From positions 3,082,501-3,146,500 of the forward strand of contig CALZFC010000356.1 of assembly GCA_945643635.1 (NCBI GenBank): a stretch of 64,000 nt of DNA. Direction: 5' to 3'. The stretch is from Allodiplogaster sudhausi (taxonomy: Eukaryota > Nematoda > Chromadorea > Rhabditida > Diplogasteridae). Positions 1 through 12,437 of this stretch are shown here, one piece after another. Both the position numbers and the translations under genes were made by a program. Below the pieces are notes generated by a model. That model had not been told where the DNA came from. It made no database searches and saw only the letters and a list, made by a program, of their open reading frames with translations. How positions within the stretch are numbered: the stretch's first letter is position 1; each line of letters begins with the position of its first letter.

Positions 1-131
1 ATTAAAACCCGGACATATGTGTTTATAAAGGGGGTAGATTTAGACAGAACAAGACAAATATGTTTATAATGGGCTAGATTGTCTCTCATTTCTTGACTTC
101 CTTCTAAAAGCAACAAGCAATGTGTGCCCAG
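1..131. other. Intron or upstream sequence of the CRELD gene
   Basis: No coding exon is visible. The stretch ends in a splice acceptor (AG at 130-131) that opens the first CRELD exon seen here, so it is most simply an intron whose 5' neighbour lies outside the window. Two related AT-rich blocks (around 15-40 and 57-80, both containing TATGTTTATAA-like words) form an imperfect direct repeat. Confidence 0.5.
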
Positions 132-3113
132 TGAAACTCGCTTGGTCGAGGTGATGGAGGGCGTGTGCAAGAAGCGCACTCTCGACAGCACCGACAAGTT
201 CAGCGGGCTGCTCGAACTCGAATTCAAGGTTCTATGATCTATGATGTCTTTATTTGCCTTTTTTGAATGGTTTTACATGAAGTGTTGTTAAAATAGTTCA
301 AGCAAAGAAAATTTTACGTATTTTGAAGCGTCTAATATGATACTTCAAGTTTACTTGCGAACATCGGTCTGTATTGGGTTCTACTCGCACTTGTATTTGT
401 AAAATCAAAGAATTTTAATCAATCAATCAATCAATCAATTTATCATGTCAAGCATTAAATGCTTAATTAAGAATTTTAATAATAATAATAAAACATTTTA
501 GTGCTCTGCCCGTCTGGAGGAGTCGGAAGAGTTGGTGGAAGAGTGGTACAGGAAGGAGCAAGCAGCCACGTCCCTCTTCTCCTTCCTATGCATCGACCGA
601 CTCAAGTTGTGCTGCCCCGAGAGCCGCTTCGGCCCGCTGTGCGCAGAGTGCCCCGGAGTCGCACAAGGGGCGGCTGCATGCTATGGGAAGGGCAATTGCC
701 ATGTCAGTCAAGATTGTCTTTTGCTGCCGTGGTTAAAAGTTTTTTTTATTTATTTCCTATCTTCAATTTTTCCTACAAAAAAAATTAAATGAGCTCAGAT
801 TTGAGCGATGCTCATTTTCGATGGAAATTTTTTTGTTATCCAGAAACTAGAAATGTATTGATTACGGATATTCCGATCATTACTTTCTTATCCGCAATAA
901 CCTTCTCTAAAATCATTTATGCTTATCGAGAAACTAGAAATGCCTGCATTACGGTATTCTATCTACGGTACCCTTATCTTGCTTAAGGGAGACCGTAGTC
1001 GCAAGGGAACGGGGAAGTGCGTGTGTGACAAGGGTTACGTGGGACACGCGTGCTCGAACTGCGACAACAACTACTTCGCCATCACCAAGACGGACAAGGA
1101 GATCGACTGCCAAGGCAAATATCGAAATGCACCATGCTTCTTTTGAAGATTATTTCATAATTGGCGACAATTTTTTGTGGTAAAATTCCTTTTCTTTTGT
1201 ATTTTACAACGAACCCTGTTGCTTGCAGAGACTGTTCATTAATGAAAGAGAAAGAGTCGAAAATGTAATTTAAACTACGTCGCTTAATTTGTTGTTTGTC
1301 AAATAATATTTTTTTTATAGAATGCCATGAATCCTGCGTCGGTGGCTGCAGTGAAGCTGGCCCCAAAGGATGCACAAATTGCCGCTCCGGCTGGACGAAG
1401 CATCCAGAAGAGGGATGTCAAGGTATGTCAAGAAGCGAAGAAGAGAAGCAAAGATATGCTGTGGAAAAAAAGAAAAAAAAATGCTCCGATTGTACAAAAT
1501 GCTGTATTGGCATTAGCTTTTCCACCTTCTTATTCATGAAAATCGACATTTTCAGGATTTTGTTTCTCTTCTCAGATGATTGAGTAGCAGAGTGTAATCT
1601 TTGAGTGGTCTGGTTTCCTCTTTTAAACTTGGGGAAGTGAAATTCCCCATCATAACTGTCTGAAAGCTGGTTATCAATTAGAATGTAGTAGATATTGCGT
1701 TGCATTCCGAGTGGCGACTAGTGTTGAATTTTGAGATGTCGACGAATGCACGGCCGAATTATCTCCGTGCTCGGGCCCTCACCAGAAGTGCGTCAACACA
1801 CTCGGCTCGTTCCGGTGCGACTGCGAGGAGGGATACGTCAAGAATACAGAGAGCGCCGAATGCGAGCTCGACATTGCTGGTTGGTTAATTGTTGTTTATT
1901 TAAATACTTTATTAGGAACATATACATGTTAAATAACATTGAGGTCTATTTCACGCCCAAATTTGATAATTAGAAAATCAGCAACCAAAAAAAGAGAATA
2001 AATGCATGAAGGTAGTCAAAATTACACGGTCGTAGCATAAGATTCTCTCTGCATGCAGCCATTCACTTTATGTGTTCTCAGCGTATTGTTGTCCTCATGT
2101 CCAAGTGCTTCCAAGTACATTTGTGCAAGCTAGCTGTGGATACTCTAGCTAGAAGTCGATATTGAGTGCCTGAAACATTATTGTCATTATTGTTTGCTTC
2201 GTCCTACACGTGTTTACTGCCTCCTCCCACCTCAAGAATGATTGCGTTTCGTGAAATGTAAGAAATATATCGGCTGGCTTGTGTCTTTTGTTGTCAGTTC
2301 ATGCACGCTAGAATTAGATGCTCGCTTTACCTTCGTGGCATTCATATTCTATGCCCGAGCTTCGTGCCCCCCCCCTCTCTTTCTCTCCCCTCTCTCTCTC
2401 TCTTCTCTCTCTCTCTTCTCTCTCTCTCAGACTCTCTTTCTCTCTCTCTCTCTGACTCTTTCCCGTGGTTCTCTTTCCCCTTGTCCCTCTTCGTCTTTCT
2501 TTCATCTCTCTGTCCTCTTCCGTCTATCCTCTCTCTCTCTCTCTCTCTCTCGTTCTCTCTCTCTCTGCTGTCTCTCCATCCTAATTAGCATTTCTGCAGC
2601 GCCCTCCTCGGCTCCCTGGCTGCCCGCGTACCTCTTCCTGCGTCTAGTCGCCTACTCTGGCCTAGCCTCAGTGGTGGCTCTCGTCTACTCCTCCTCCCAC
2701 TACCGTTCTCACTGTTCCATCTTCCTTACCATCCTTGCGATCATCATTTCTGTTCTCATTGAATTGTTTGTCAACCCAGACTCCATTCCAGACCTAGCCA
2801 AGAACATCTTGGGAGCAATCTAAATGGTTGTTTTACTTTTCCTACCTCTATTTCGATTTCATGACACTTCTTTGTTTAGTAGCGTTGTCACAATAGACTA
2901 TTCTGCTAGCGACTCACTCTTCCATGAATGTTGGAAATATCATCTCTTGATTAGAAAGTAGTTTTTATTCTCTAAACATTTCTCCCATGTTCAATTTCAG
3001 CAACCCAAGCACCAAACGCCGTCGGTGAAGAAGAAACAGAGGAAACCGAGGAAGAGAGTAGTACGGTAAAGGAAGAAGTTGGCAACGAGAAGAGTGATCA
3101 TGTTGATTTGTGA
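132..3113 (+). CDS. crld-1: CRELD family protein (cysteine-rich with EGF-like domains), 5' end missing, two alternative C-termini
   Basis: Exons read: 132-228, 502-702, 988-1114, 1321-1422, 1736-1879, then either 2600-2823 or 3001-3113. The first exons give the ETRLVEVMEGVC block and the W-containing, CC-rich CRELD region (EEWYRKEQ, then DRLKLCCPESRFGPLC), matching the human CRELD2 stretch around SETRLLEILEGLC and VKTLKVCC. They are followed by a laminin/furin-like Cys-rich repeat (ECHESCVGGC) and a calcium-binding EGF domain that starts DVDEC. CRELD proteins act in the ER; C. elegans CRLD-1 promotes acetylcholine-receptor assembly. Only one cbEGF domain is visible, where human CRELD2 has two. 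The intron after 1114 needs a GC donor (CAAG, then GCAAAT). The signal peptide and start codon lie before the window. Confidence in the family is high; the terminal-exon choice is inferred from phase. Confidence 0.9.
2375..2585 (+). repeat. (CT)n microsatellite in CRELD intron
   Basis: A 200-bp pyrimidine tract made mostly of CT dinucleotides with C and T interruptions. It ends just before the acceptor of the transmembrane exon (AG at 2598-2599) and so doubles as an oversized polypyrimidine tract for that exon. Confidence 0.85.
2600..3113 (+). other. Mutually exclusive CRELD last exons: transmembrane (2600-2823) versus ER-lumen type (3001-3113)
   Basis: The exon ending at 1879 leaves one base (phase 1). 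Both downstream exons accept that phase and both end in a stop. Exon 2600-2823 encodes about 73 residues with two hydrophobic segments (around YLFLRLVAYSGLASVVALVY and IFLTILAIIISVLIELF). Exon 3001-3113 encodes a short acidic, Glu-rich tail ending HVDL, a plausible KDEL-like retrieval signal (human CRELD2 ends REDL). This mirrors the CRLD-1A membrane and CRLD-1B lumenal isoforms of C. elegans. That both are used is inference; the phase match is seen directly. Confidence 0.75.
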
Positions 3114-4436
3114 TTCTGTTAGGATATTTATCGAATTCAAGCTAATGATAACATGGCAGTATGTTGTAGGTTGCTTTTGTCATTTACGGGGAAACAGCTT
3201 GTTTTTTTTTCCCTTTTGTGAATAATTTGTAGATTGTCTTTGGGGCTTGGGAAGTTGTTTACATAGCGAAGAAGAGTGCTGTCTTATTGTTCTGTGATGT
3301 TTTTTTTGTTAAGTCAGCATTTCTGCGGGTTGGTATACGAAATTTTGCTGGATAAAGGAATTATGGAAGAAAATATTCGGGGGTTTCTTGTTGCGAATGA
3401 TTGAGACGTTCGGCAATAATCGTCTGTTAATATTTTTTCTTACTGTAGAAGAAAGCAATTGTTCTATGACTTTGAATGGAGGTTGGATTGGAGTGGAGAA
3501 ACTGCCTCTGTTTCTTTGATCGCGAATTTTGCCCACGAGTGTCGTCCTCCCGCTCTATATGTGCCCTGTTGCACTACCGTATGCGAGCTGCAAGATGCAG
3601 CCGCGTAACGCGTGATAGGCAGTTGTCTATGAACGCGTTGCGGTTGGCCTCCGGCTCGTCAGAAGTGTATCTGTTGGTCGAGACGAGGAGTTTACGTGCC
3701 ACTGGACTGCATAAGGGGAGGGGTAGCTAGAGAGAGGGAGAGAAGAGGGGGGGGGGAGAGAAAAAGAGAAAGGTTAGAAGGCATCAGAGTTGTCGATCCT
3801 TCCCGAATTATTCCCCAGCAGATCCTGAAGCGGAGTTAATTGACGCGATTCCTAATTGGCCTTCGTGGCCAATTTGCATGAGTTGTTGTTCTTATGCGCT
3901 ATTTTCTTCCGCATGTCCTTGGCTGCTTACATCTTGCCGTTCGTTCCGTCGGCTTATGCTGAGATTATACCTGATTTTCTTCCTGATCCTTGGATTTGTA
4001 TCCTTCCCATAATATCCCCTCATCTAGATGCTTTGCGTATTCTGAGGCTCTTCTTGACATTTGGATTACTTGCAATTAAGGTCGCCATTGCCTTGGTAAC
4101 GAGATCCACTCAGAAATAGATATTAGAAGCTTTCCTTTGGAAAGTGGCTGAGGTTTCCTTCATGCATTTTTCTCGCGCTTTGTTTGCTGTGCTTTCTATG
4201 AAGATCCTTCCGATGGATTATTTTTCGTTTATTGCTTATAGCATTAAAAGAAAGGAAAGGATGATTAGCTGAATGTTTCCGACTATTTATTGGATTACAA
4301 ATGATAGGAAAATTGGACACCCGCGAATCGGGGATTGCGGAGTGGTTCTTAAAGGAGCCAAAAACTCACGTTTGAATTTCCGCCTTTTTGCCTGGCTTGA
4401 GGGAGAGCGTCTTTAAACGGAGATTAATAACGGAAA
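3114..4436. other. CRELD 3' UTR and intergenic region before TRAM
   Basis: No supported gene. A short G and GA run (about 3733-3775) is present. Open frames at 3476-3730 and 3856-4119 have no recognisable domain or splice partner, and their composition does not match the real genes nearby. The sequence probably holds the CRELD 3' UTR and the TRAM promoter and 5' UTR. Confidence 0.5.
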
Positions 4437-5187
4437 ATGATATCCAGGAAGAGCAGCGACATGGGCATCGAGACGCGTCGTCTTGCGCAGGCGAAGAAGA
4501 AGAATTCGCCACCCATCCTCTCGCATGAGTTTATCATCCAGAACCATGGCGACATCACGTCGTGCGTGATCATGGTCATCTTCGTCGGATTCATGTTCCC
4601 GGTTGGTCGGCTCAAACTTGCTCTCATTGAAGAGAAGTTCTGTGAAGTTTTGTGACTTTTTAATTTGAAATGAAATAAGAACATAAGAGGTAAATGCAAA
4701 GAGTTGCGGTGAAGTAAGAAAAAAATAATAATTTGTTTCCAGGCGACCCACAAGCTTGCATCAGTCTTCGTGGTGCCGCAATACAACGAGACGGTGGATG
4801 TGCGTGGCCCGAATGGCGACATCTTCTATAGCTATGAGGTTAGCAGGAAGCAGTTGGATACATGGATGATCGTGGTGTAGATGCATCGAGTTCCTGTTAT
4901 TATTGTTGTTCGTATTTGGCCTGGAGATTGTTCAAAACAAAATTTCTGCAAAAAAGAAAATAACTCATTGATGCTCCATTCCCTCCCCGGATCTATTCTG
5001 CCCTGAAAATAAATAATTTGATTTTTCTTGCGCAGGGCTACCGTGTCGGCCTCTCTGACATTTTCACGGTCCTCTTCTACGCTGTCGGCTGTATCACTAT
5101 GCACGCCATCATCCAGGAGTACATCCTCGACAAGATTCAGCGTCGGGTTAGTTGAGCAACTAGAGAGAATGGTAGAGAGAGAGAGAG

Positions 5188-5224
<37 letters not shown>

Positions 5225-7946
5225 TAACTGATGAGGCATACTGGAATGTCATTGAAACTCCCGCTACTTTAAAGTGCAAGTACATTTGAAGTGGCAATCG
5301 TTAAAAAAAAAGTGGTAGAAGAATGCTGAAGTTGTTGAAAGGTGAAGAATACTATAGCGGGTTAAAGAGGTTTGTGCTGAATCTTGATAATTGCTGTTAT
5401 TAATGGCTGAATAACGATTTGGTTTAGCAATTCTTCGGGACCAAGAAAGCAAGGTGGGTAAGAATAAAAGAGAATTGGCTCTTAAAAATCTGGGTAGAAT
5501 TTCTTCTGGGAACTTAAACTCGCTGTTGACAGGTTCATCTCTCGAAGACGAAGCAGACCAAGTTCAGCGAGTCCGGCCAACTCCTCGTCTTTGCTGCCTA
5601 CTCCGTCGGCCATGCAGTATACGCCATGCAGGTTTGGAGGGATTCTTCTTCTTTTGGCAAACTGCCAAATATATCCCGGGATGTATCATTGATCATTTTT
5701 TCATCAGGAATTCATCACTGACTACTCGGACATCAAGCGCATCTGGACGGGCTACCCGGACGAGCACAAGTTCCTATCGCTCCGTGGCAAGATCTTCTTC
5801 CTCGTTCAGGTTTGTTGTGGTTATATCAGTATGCTCTAGACTAGGAAAGCTTTCAACTTGGGCCTTGAAAAAGTAAACATGAAATTATATTCGTGTTCTG
5901 AAGAAACAGGGGTTCTAGGGCATGGAATACCGTAAGCTATCAGCATTGAATACCCGAAGTGGGTGCCGTAATACATGATGTCTTGAGCAATCCGAAAAGA
6001 AGATTCCCTTGTTGATCATCCGTTGAATACCGTAAGTACGTAGGCCATAAACGCGGAAGATCCGAAATCCGTGGACATGAATACTGTAATCCATGATGAC
6101 TTGAGCTAACCGAGGCGGCTTCTGTTTAGCTTGCGTACTGGCTGCACCTCGTGCCCGAGTTCTACCTGCAGAAGCTGAAGCGAGAGGAGTGGCGCGCGCG
6201 CATCGTGCCAATCACCATTCACTTTGCTGCCATCGCGGCGGCCTATTCGATGAAGTAGGCGAAAAGCAGTCTTCTAACTTATATATTGTATATTTATATT
6301 AATGTCGACTTGTAGGCTACAAAAATGTTTAATGAGCCGAACTCAATCAGGGTATGAGAAAGTAATTTATCCCATTTCTGCCGAATACGTGGATGAGATG
6401 GAAAAAAAGAGAAGAAAATTGGGTCTTGTCAGATCGAAGGATATGCGCATTTGAAATAGGAAGAAGCAAAGATACATAATTGAAATGTAATGAGAGTAAG
6501 TGGGGTGTGCAATTGAAAGTACATAAATAAAGTGATGCCATTGCAGCTTCCACCGATTCGCCCTGGTGGTTCTATCGGCTGAGTACGCTCTCGCGACCAT
6601 CTTCCACATCGCGCGCCCCGCTCACTTCCTCGAGAATAAGGGAATCGCTTCGATGGCGTTAGTTCTTCATTTTGTTATTAGAAAGTATAAAACATTTTGA
6701 TATTTGGAATAGAATTTTTGAGAAAAAAAAAGAATTCAGTATAAGATTGAAATTAGGATACGTTAAACATTGTATTAGTTGAATTTAGTAATCATTTCGT
6801 TTGAGATTCCGCACCTGGAACGTGCTGTTCGTGGTGGTGCGAGTGGCCGTTGCCGTGCTCTCCGTCACTGTCTTCTGGCACGGCCTCAGGCAGTCTGAGA
6901 CTCCGTTCGTCGACGTTGCTGCCGGCAACTTCAACACGAGCTACGTCAGGTGAGTACAATGGAGCGCGAGGATGGGCACCAAGTCTAGACTAGAGTGGAA
7001 AGTTGAATAATGGTTGAAGGGAAGGGATTTTGATTTAAAAAAATATTAATTTAAAATCCATAATCGAAGAGTCGAGATTATATCGATGAGAAGGATGTAG
7101 GTATTTCCATGCGAAGCATGCCATCTTTTCAGTCTAGTTCTTGGAAAAAAGACAAGGTGATATGGTTTTGATATGGATTAAGAGTAAAACGGAAGAATTT
7201 GGACGTCAAAATCTTAATGATTTATTTTGCTTTAGTAAAAAAAAGTTCTGGGGAGGCTCAAAAGTGGATTGCTACTTAAAATGTTGATCTCCTTTTTAAC
7301 CCTCTGCTTCCTTGCAGACTGAACTGCCTGATCTGCATGCTGCTCCTGCAGCTCTTCCAGCTCTGGAACTTCCTCTCCTTCCATATTGGCAGATGGCGAG
7401 AGTCGCGCTCACGCAAGCAGAAGAAGACCACAGCGACGACGCCCTCTCAGGGAAAGGCCAAGGCCAAGAAGGCGCCCAGCAGCGAGGAGGAGGTGAGAGA
7501 GGGAGAGTGAGCGAGAGAGAGAGAGAGAGAGAGGGGGAGAGAGAGATGAGAGAGAGAATATAGAGAGCGGGGGGGGGAGAGAATGAGAAAGAGAGAGAGG
7601 AAGGGAGTAGAGAGAGAGAAAGAGGAGAGAGAGATGGGGGGAGTAGAGAGAAAGTGGGAGGAGTGAGGGAGGGGGAGCAGAGAGAGGGGGGGAGGGAGAG
7701 TAGAGAAAAGGAGGAGGAAGCAGAGAGACAGTGATAAGAGACGCATTTTTATTCCTTCATTTTATATCCAAGGAGAAGGGATTTCTATCTAAAGAAAGAC
7801 CGAGTTTGCGCCCTCTATATTCTGGAATTATTCAGGAAGCATTTGGTTGATCTATTGGTAAATAAAGTATAATTATATTCCAGACGACGGAAACGGACTC
7901 TCGCCAGTCTCCGAAGCAGACCGCTGCTCAGAAGAAGAAGAACTAA
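4437..7946 (+). CDS. tram-1: TRAM, translocating chain-associated membrane protein (ER Sec61 partner)
   Basis: Exons: 4437-4601, 4743-4838, 5036-5146, 5533-5631, 5708-5809, 6130-6254, 6547-6657, 6806-6949, 7318-7492, 7884-7946. All phases agree and give 396 residues, close to human TRAM1 (374). TRAM is a multi-pass ER membrane protein beside the Sec61 channel that helps signal sequences and membrane segments insert. Family blocks are in order: PPILSHEFIIQNHGDI near the N-terminus, HAIIQEYILDKIQRRVHLSK, KFSESGQLLVF, QLAYWLHLVPEFYLQKLK (human QLAYWLHAFPELYFQKTK), then GNFNTSYVRL and FHIGRWRESRSR. The cytosolic tail is Lys/Ser/Thr-rich and ends QKKKN, as in other TRAMs. The start at 4437 is chosen because the next residues align with the human N-terminus; an in-frame ATG at 4461 is possible. 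Two introns carry GA microsatellites directly after the donor. Confidence 0.95.
5159..5222 (+). repeat. (GA)n microsatellite, TRAM intron 3
   Basis: An uninterrupted run of GA dinucleotides with one short break, about 12 bases downstream of the donor at 5147. Confidence 0.9.
5915..6125 (+). repeat. Internal imperfect direct repeats in TRAM intron 5
   Basis: The phrase GTAATACATGATGTCTTGAG (about 5969) recurs as GTAATCCATGATGACTTGAG (about 6086), and the short word GAATACCGTA or GAATACTGTA occ­urs several times. The intron appears to have grown by local duplication. No protein is encoded. Confidence 0.6.
7493..7738 (+). repeat. Long (GA)n-rich tract, TRAM intron 9
   Basis: A 245-bp purine-only tract (GA with G-runs) starts at the splice donor of exon 9 (GAG, then GTGAGAGA) and runs through the first half of the intron, with only a rare T. 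Confidence 0.9.
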
Positions 7947-9764
7947 AGTGGGGGTCATGCCATGGACCCCAACAGCCTTCTTCTTCGAGCCCTCTCGGCT
8001 ACTTTATGGGAATAGCTTCCCATTCGAACTGCCCCCTCCTTCCTCTATCTACAGCCCGCTCCCTTCAGATTTCATGCTTCTTTTCGCTTTGGATATTCCA
8101 TATCTCGCGCTCTCTGGTTGCTGACAAAGAGTAGTTGTGAGGCCTGTACCCTTACTCTTTTTGTTATCTGTCGTTCCTGCTCTATCTCTAGGTCTGTTCC
8201 TAAATCTCCCTTTTCTGTCTTCTATTTTATCATGTATTTCTAAGAGTGAGTCCTTTTCTTATGCTTATTATTTAAGATGTTGCTTCACATATTCAATTTA
8301 TTATTTACATATATTTATTAAATTATTGTAGTATATTCGTCAGAGTTCTATCGGTTTCCCTGCCCCTCCCTGTTCTTAGTCTAGAGAGTTTTGGTTATGT
8401 TATTGCTGACACGGATGTGTGTTGCCACATGGAGAATCAAACTAGGCGCACTTCCGGTACCAGCTGCACAACTTCTCATATCTTCTGGTTGGATGTCCAC
8501 TTGTCTGCTTGACTCCGCCCACCCGTATATAGTCAGCGGATTTACTCTCTTTCTCTCTCTCTCTCGTCTTTAATTTTTTTAACCATTTTTATGACCTTAC
8601 CGTCTCTCATACTTGTATTAGCATTCACACAAAAAGGCGTTGACAGCATTTTGGTATGGGGGCTCGGCTGCTGTATTCTCTGTGTCATCAATCTTCTACA
8701 AGCCCGTCGTTCCTAGGCATACTCGGCAGAATGTCTAGAATGGGTTTTGCTATTTGGTGCAGTTGTACGTTGTGCATTTTCTGAAAGTGACCGAACCAAA
8801 CATATTGATTACCAGTCAAATATGTATCTTACAAATTCAAAAAATGTGTATCTTAATGTATCTGTTCTTTTCACCTTACTTGTACGCTGCTTGTAGTTGG
8901 TTGTGTGCTGCTGCTAGGTAGCTGTTGATGTCTGCCTGCTCTGGTTTCCCTCTCCTGTCTCACTTGTTGAAAATTTTTCCGCGCTCTCTAGAGCGAGTGA
9001 CTAGTGGTATTTAAGTCGGCCTCTTCCTTCCTTCATAACATGATATTCTTGTTTGATAGGGAATAAATGCCTGTTACTACACGGAAAGCACGAGTATGCA
9101 GGCTATACTTGTGATCGCCAAAATAGTGCGAGTACTGGAGTATTTTGAGAGAGAAAAACAATCACTGAGTGATGGAAATGGACAGAAGTGCACTCCAAGA
9201 CAAGAGATGACAATTGGAGTGGAAATATACTGAAAAAAACATTGTGGAAGCACGCGCAGCTTATGGTAAGTTAATTCAAGACCTAGCGAACTGCTGGTGA
9301 CCCGACAAACTTCCTGCTACATTTGAATTTCAAAGCGCGGGAAAAGTCCGCTCTTCTTTTTGCATAAAATTTTTTACTGCATGTTTCGATGCTATCTTTT
9401 TATGAATCACGTGCGGTTTTTCTATGCATAATTACATTTCATGAGTGCCTTCTTTGTCAGCTGGAATGAATCATTTCGTGGCAAATCCTCTGCACTGAGT
9501 GGTCGTACCACGTAGCTACCACTGCTTATTGAGACTGTTTAATGCGTTTTCCTGTAAATTAATCGTTTGTTTCGATGGTTTACTATTCTGCTTGCCTACA
9601 AAGTCTTGTTAAATTTGATCCGGAATGATTGAATTCGAATTTCAATGTTCATCTCACCGCAGAATTGATGAACTTTCGTGTTTGAACAGAGTTGAAGAAG
9701 GCCTTGCTTGGCAGCAGGCCATACATTTAAATAAATAAATGCGCTTTCTCTTCCATGATAGAAG
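7947..9764. other. TRAM 3' UTR and intergenic region before NAD synthetase
   Basis: No supported gene. The first part is T/C-rich and probably 3' UTR. An AATAAA at 9062-9067 is a candidate poly(A) signal, but it is more than 1 kb from the stop. Hydrophobic open frames at 8137-8331 and 8391-8573 are AT-rich and match no family I recognise, so I do not call them. Confidence 0.45.
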
Positions 9765-12403
9765 ATGTCTTTCGGCTGCCGCGCCCGCTTCGCCGTGTGC
9801 ACGGTTGCCAACTGGGCACTCGACTTCAAGGGAAACTACGAACGAATCATCAAGAGTAAGCAATGTTCTGTTACTACTTCTTCAAGGCAACTTTACAGAT
9901 TCCTTTTTCCCCCGCATATTGGCAAGGTTACTCTTGATCAATCGAGATACTTTGAGTGACTATGAGATAAGTAACTCCAGCTAAAACAATATGACGAAAT
10001 TGACTAACTATGACATACTTACTTTTTCCCGAGGTAAAAGGTGCTGTTGATTGGATAATTCCACACTGATTTGGATCTCCTCGACTCTCTTCGTTTTTGA
10101 TCAATATTTCAGCAGAAACTCCATTTTCATCTCCCATCTCCGCCCTGATGTCTTTTTTCCGGGCGCTATATTCAGCTACCTTGCCCTGTGCAGTTATTTA
10201 TTTTATTTCCCGGCAACTAACTGTCCTCCTCCTTTATTCAGCATGCGCCGAAGCGCTCGCGGCAGGCGCACGAATCCGCGTGGGACCCGAGCTCGAGTTG
10301 CCCGGCTACGGTTGCGCCGACCACTTCTTCGAGCACGACACAGAAGCACACTCGTGGGAGCTACTCGCGCAACTCACGCAGAAGAGCAAGGAGGTCAGAG
10401 AAGAAGGATGTAAAGAAAAGGTGTAAGGAGAAGAGGAGATTCTCCAAATGGAGGATTCTTTGAGCTTACTTTCGCGTGAAGTGACAAGATATCACAACAC
10501 TTCTTTCGAATCTTTCATGCAGCACGAGAATAGATGCAAATTTTGAGGAATATCCAGGAGAGATAGCTTCCCAAATCCGGACTCGGTTTTCTTTCTCATA
10601 TTTTGTTTCAATAGCTATCAAACTACTACTTCAACGCATGTCAATAGTGTGTCCCTGCTAAACTTGCCGAACTGCTTGTTGAGTCGCTTCTTCACATTGC
10701 AGTGGCCCACCCTGCTCATCGTCACTGGTATGCCCGTCCGCTTCCGGCAGCTTCTCTACAACTGCCTCGTCGCCGTGCTCAATGGGTTCGAGTCGAGAAT
10801 TCGTTCTGACGAGAGATAAATCTTGGAATTAGAAAAAAAGTTTTTGCTGTAAATGCTTTTATTGACTCTATTTAACAGCAAGCTCCTCATGATTCGCGCC
10901 AAGATGACGCTGTGTGATGACGACATTTACAGGTTTGCTCTCCTCAGCTTTCTTGGTTTTGTTAAGGGGGGGGGTCATAGGCTGATCATCCTAAAGCTCG
11001 ACAATTGAAGAGAGTCCCGCTGGTTCGTGCCGTGGAGCCAACGCGGCGAGACAGTGGAAATGCGCCTCAGGGAGGACCTTGGCTTTGAGCAGGTTTCGAA
11101 TTTCCTGATTTATTCATGTATAATTTTACTTTAAAAAATGTAGTAGTTGCTTAATTATTATCTAAAAAAACTTATTTTTATCAACATATTTATTGAACAA
11201 TTTACAGTAAAACAGATATTAATCGAGAGGACAAAAGTATGTTGTTAGAATGTAAAAGTAAAATGAACAGAGCATCAATTGTAGCCTTCCGTTCCATTCG
11301 GCGACGGAATCCTGGAGTCGGAAGACGGAGTCACGATTGGATTCGAGATTTGCGAAGAACTCTGGACTCCTCATTCGTGAGTCGCTTATTTAGTTGTTCT
11401 CATATAATTTTTGCTTGAAAATTATTAAAAGAAATTTTATTTTTATTTTAAATATAGAAAAAAAAATGCGATTGAGAGGGTGGTTTTGAAGTATACCCTT
11501 GAGCCAGCAGAAACCAAATTAATTGTGGTTTATATTTGCTTCATTAAGAGTGCTTGTATTATTTAATCACCAAATATCGCCAACTCGACTAACTCGACTA
11601 CCGTAGTCTCTGAAATACCGTACTCCTCCACCCTGTTGTGCAGCAGAATCCTTCAAGTTTGCAGCACGCATATCGACTTGGCACTCCGCGGCGTGGATGT
11701 CATCATCAATGGGAGCGGCAGCCACTTCATTCTCGGCAAGTCCAACAGACGCATCAACCAGTTGGTCCTTGGCGGCTCTGGCAAGGTTACTGTACGATCT
11801 CCGCATCTTCCTCCCCAAGTTGCAGTTATGACAACTTGTCTCGATGAACTAGTATTTGAAGAAGTGTATTCATTCGAGAAAAGCGTACAGGGAATAAATG
11901 GCACCTTCGATTACTAGGAAAGCCCTGGGCGGAGTTCGGGTTTTCGAGCTCTCGCAAAGCAAGATTGGGAGAGTTCAAACAGAGTTTGTACTGTGAACTC
12001 TGGGTGGGGTATGGTTCTAGGGAGGACCAAAATCAGGGTGGGTTTGCGAAGAAGAGTTAGCTTTTTTAAACTTGCTCCCTCGCAGGTTGGCGGCGTGTAC
12101 CTCTTCGCGAATCACCGTGGCTGCGACGGCGACAACGTCTACTACGACGGAATGTCGACCATCGCCCAGAACGGACTGCTCTACGCGCAGATCCCGCAGT
12201 TCGACATTGAAGAGACGGTTAGTCGACAGGGTCCCAAAACCACTTTCGAGGTATACGGTAGCTTGGAATGGCCATGTTGCTTTCAGTGCGTCGCAACCGC
12301 GCTCATCGACCTCAACGAGACGGTTGCCTTCCGCACCAAGTGCCGCAGCTTGTGCACTGATGTTAGTGTGGTGGAAGAGGGGGCTGAGAGGGAGGGAGAG
12401 TGG

Positions 12404-12437
<34 letters not shown>

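Noticed and set aside
2301..2588. Long Ser/Leu-rich open frame across the CRELD intron
   Set aside because: It is the translation of a CT microsatellite. The same artefact explains the Arg/Glu- and Leu/Ser-rich frames at 7447-7746, 12017-12994, 19431-19799, 26052-26471, 36896-37709 and 48206-48801.
3856..4119. 87-residue hydrophobic open frame between CRELD and TRAM
   Set aside because: No ATG-led conserved domain, no splice partners, and its position in a spacer fits chance in T-rich DNA.
8137..8573. Two hydrophobic open frames after TRAM
   Set aside because: AT-rich UTR-like sequence without recognisable family or codon preference.
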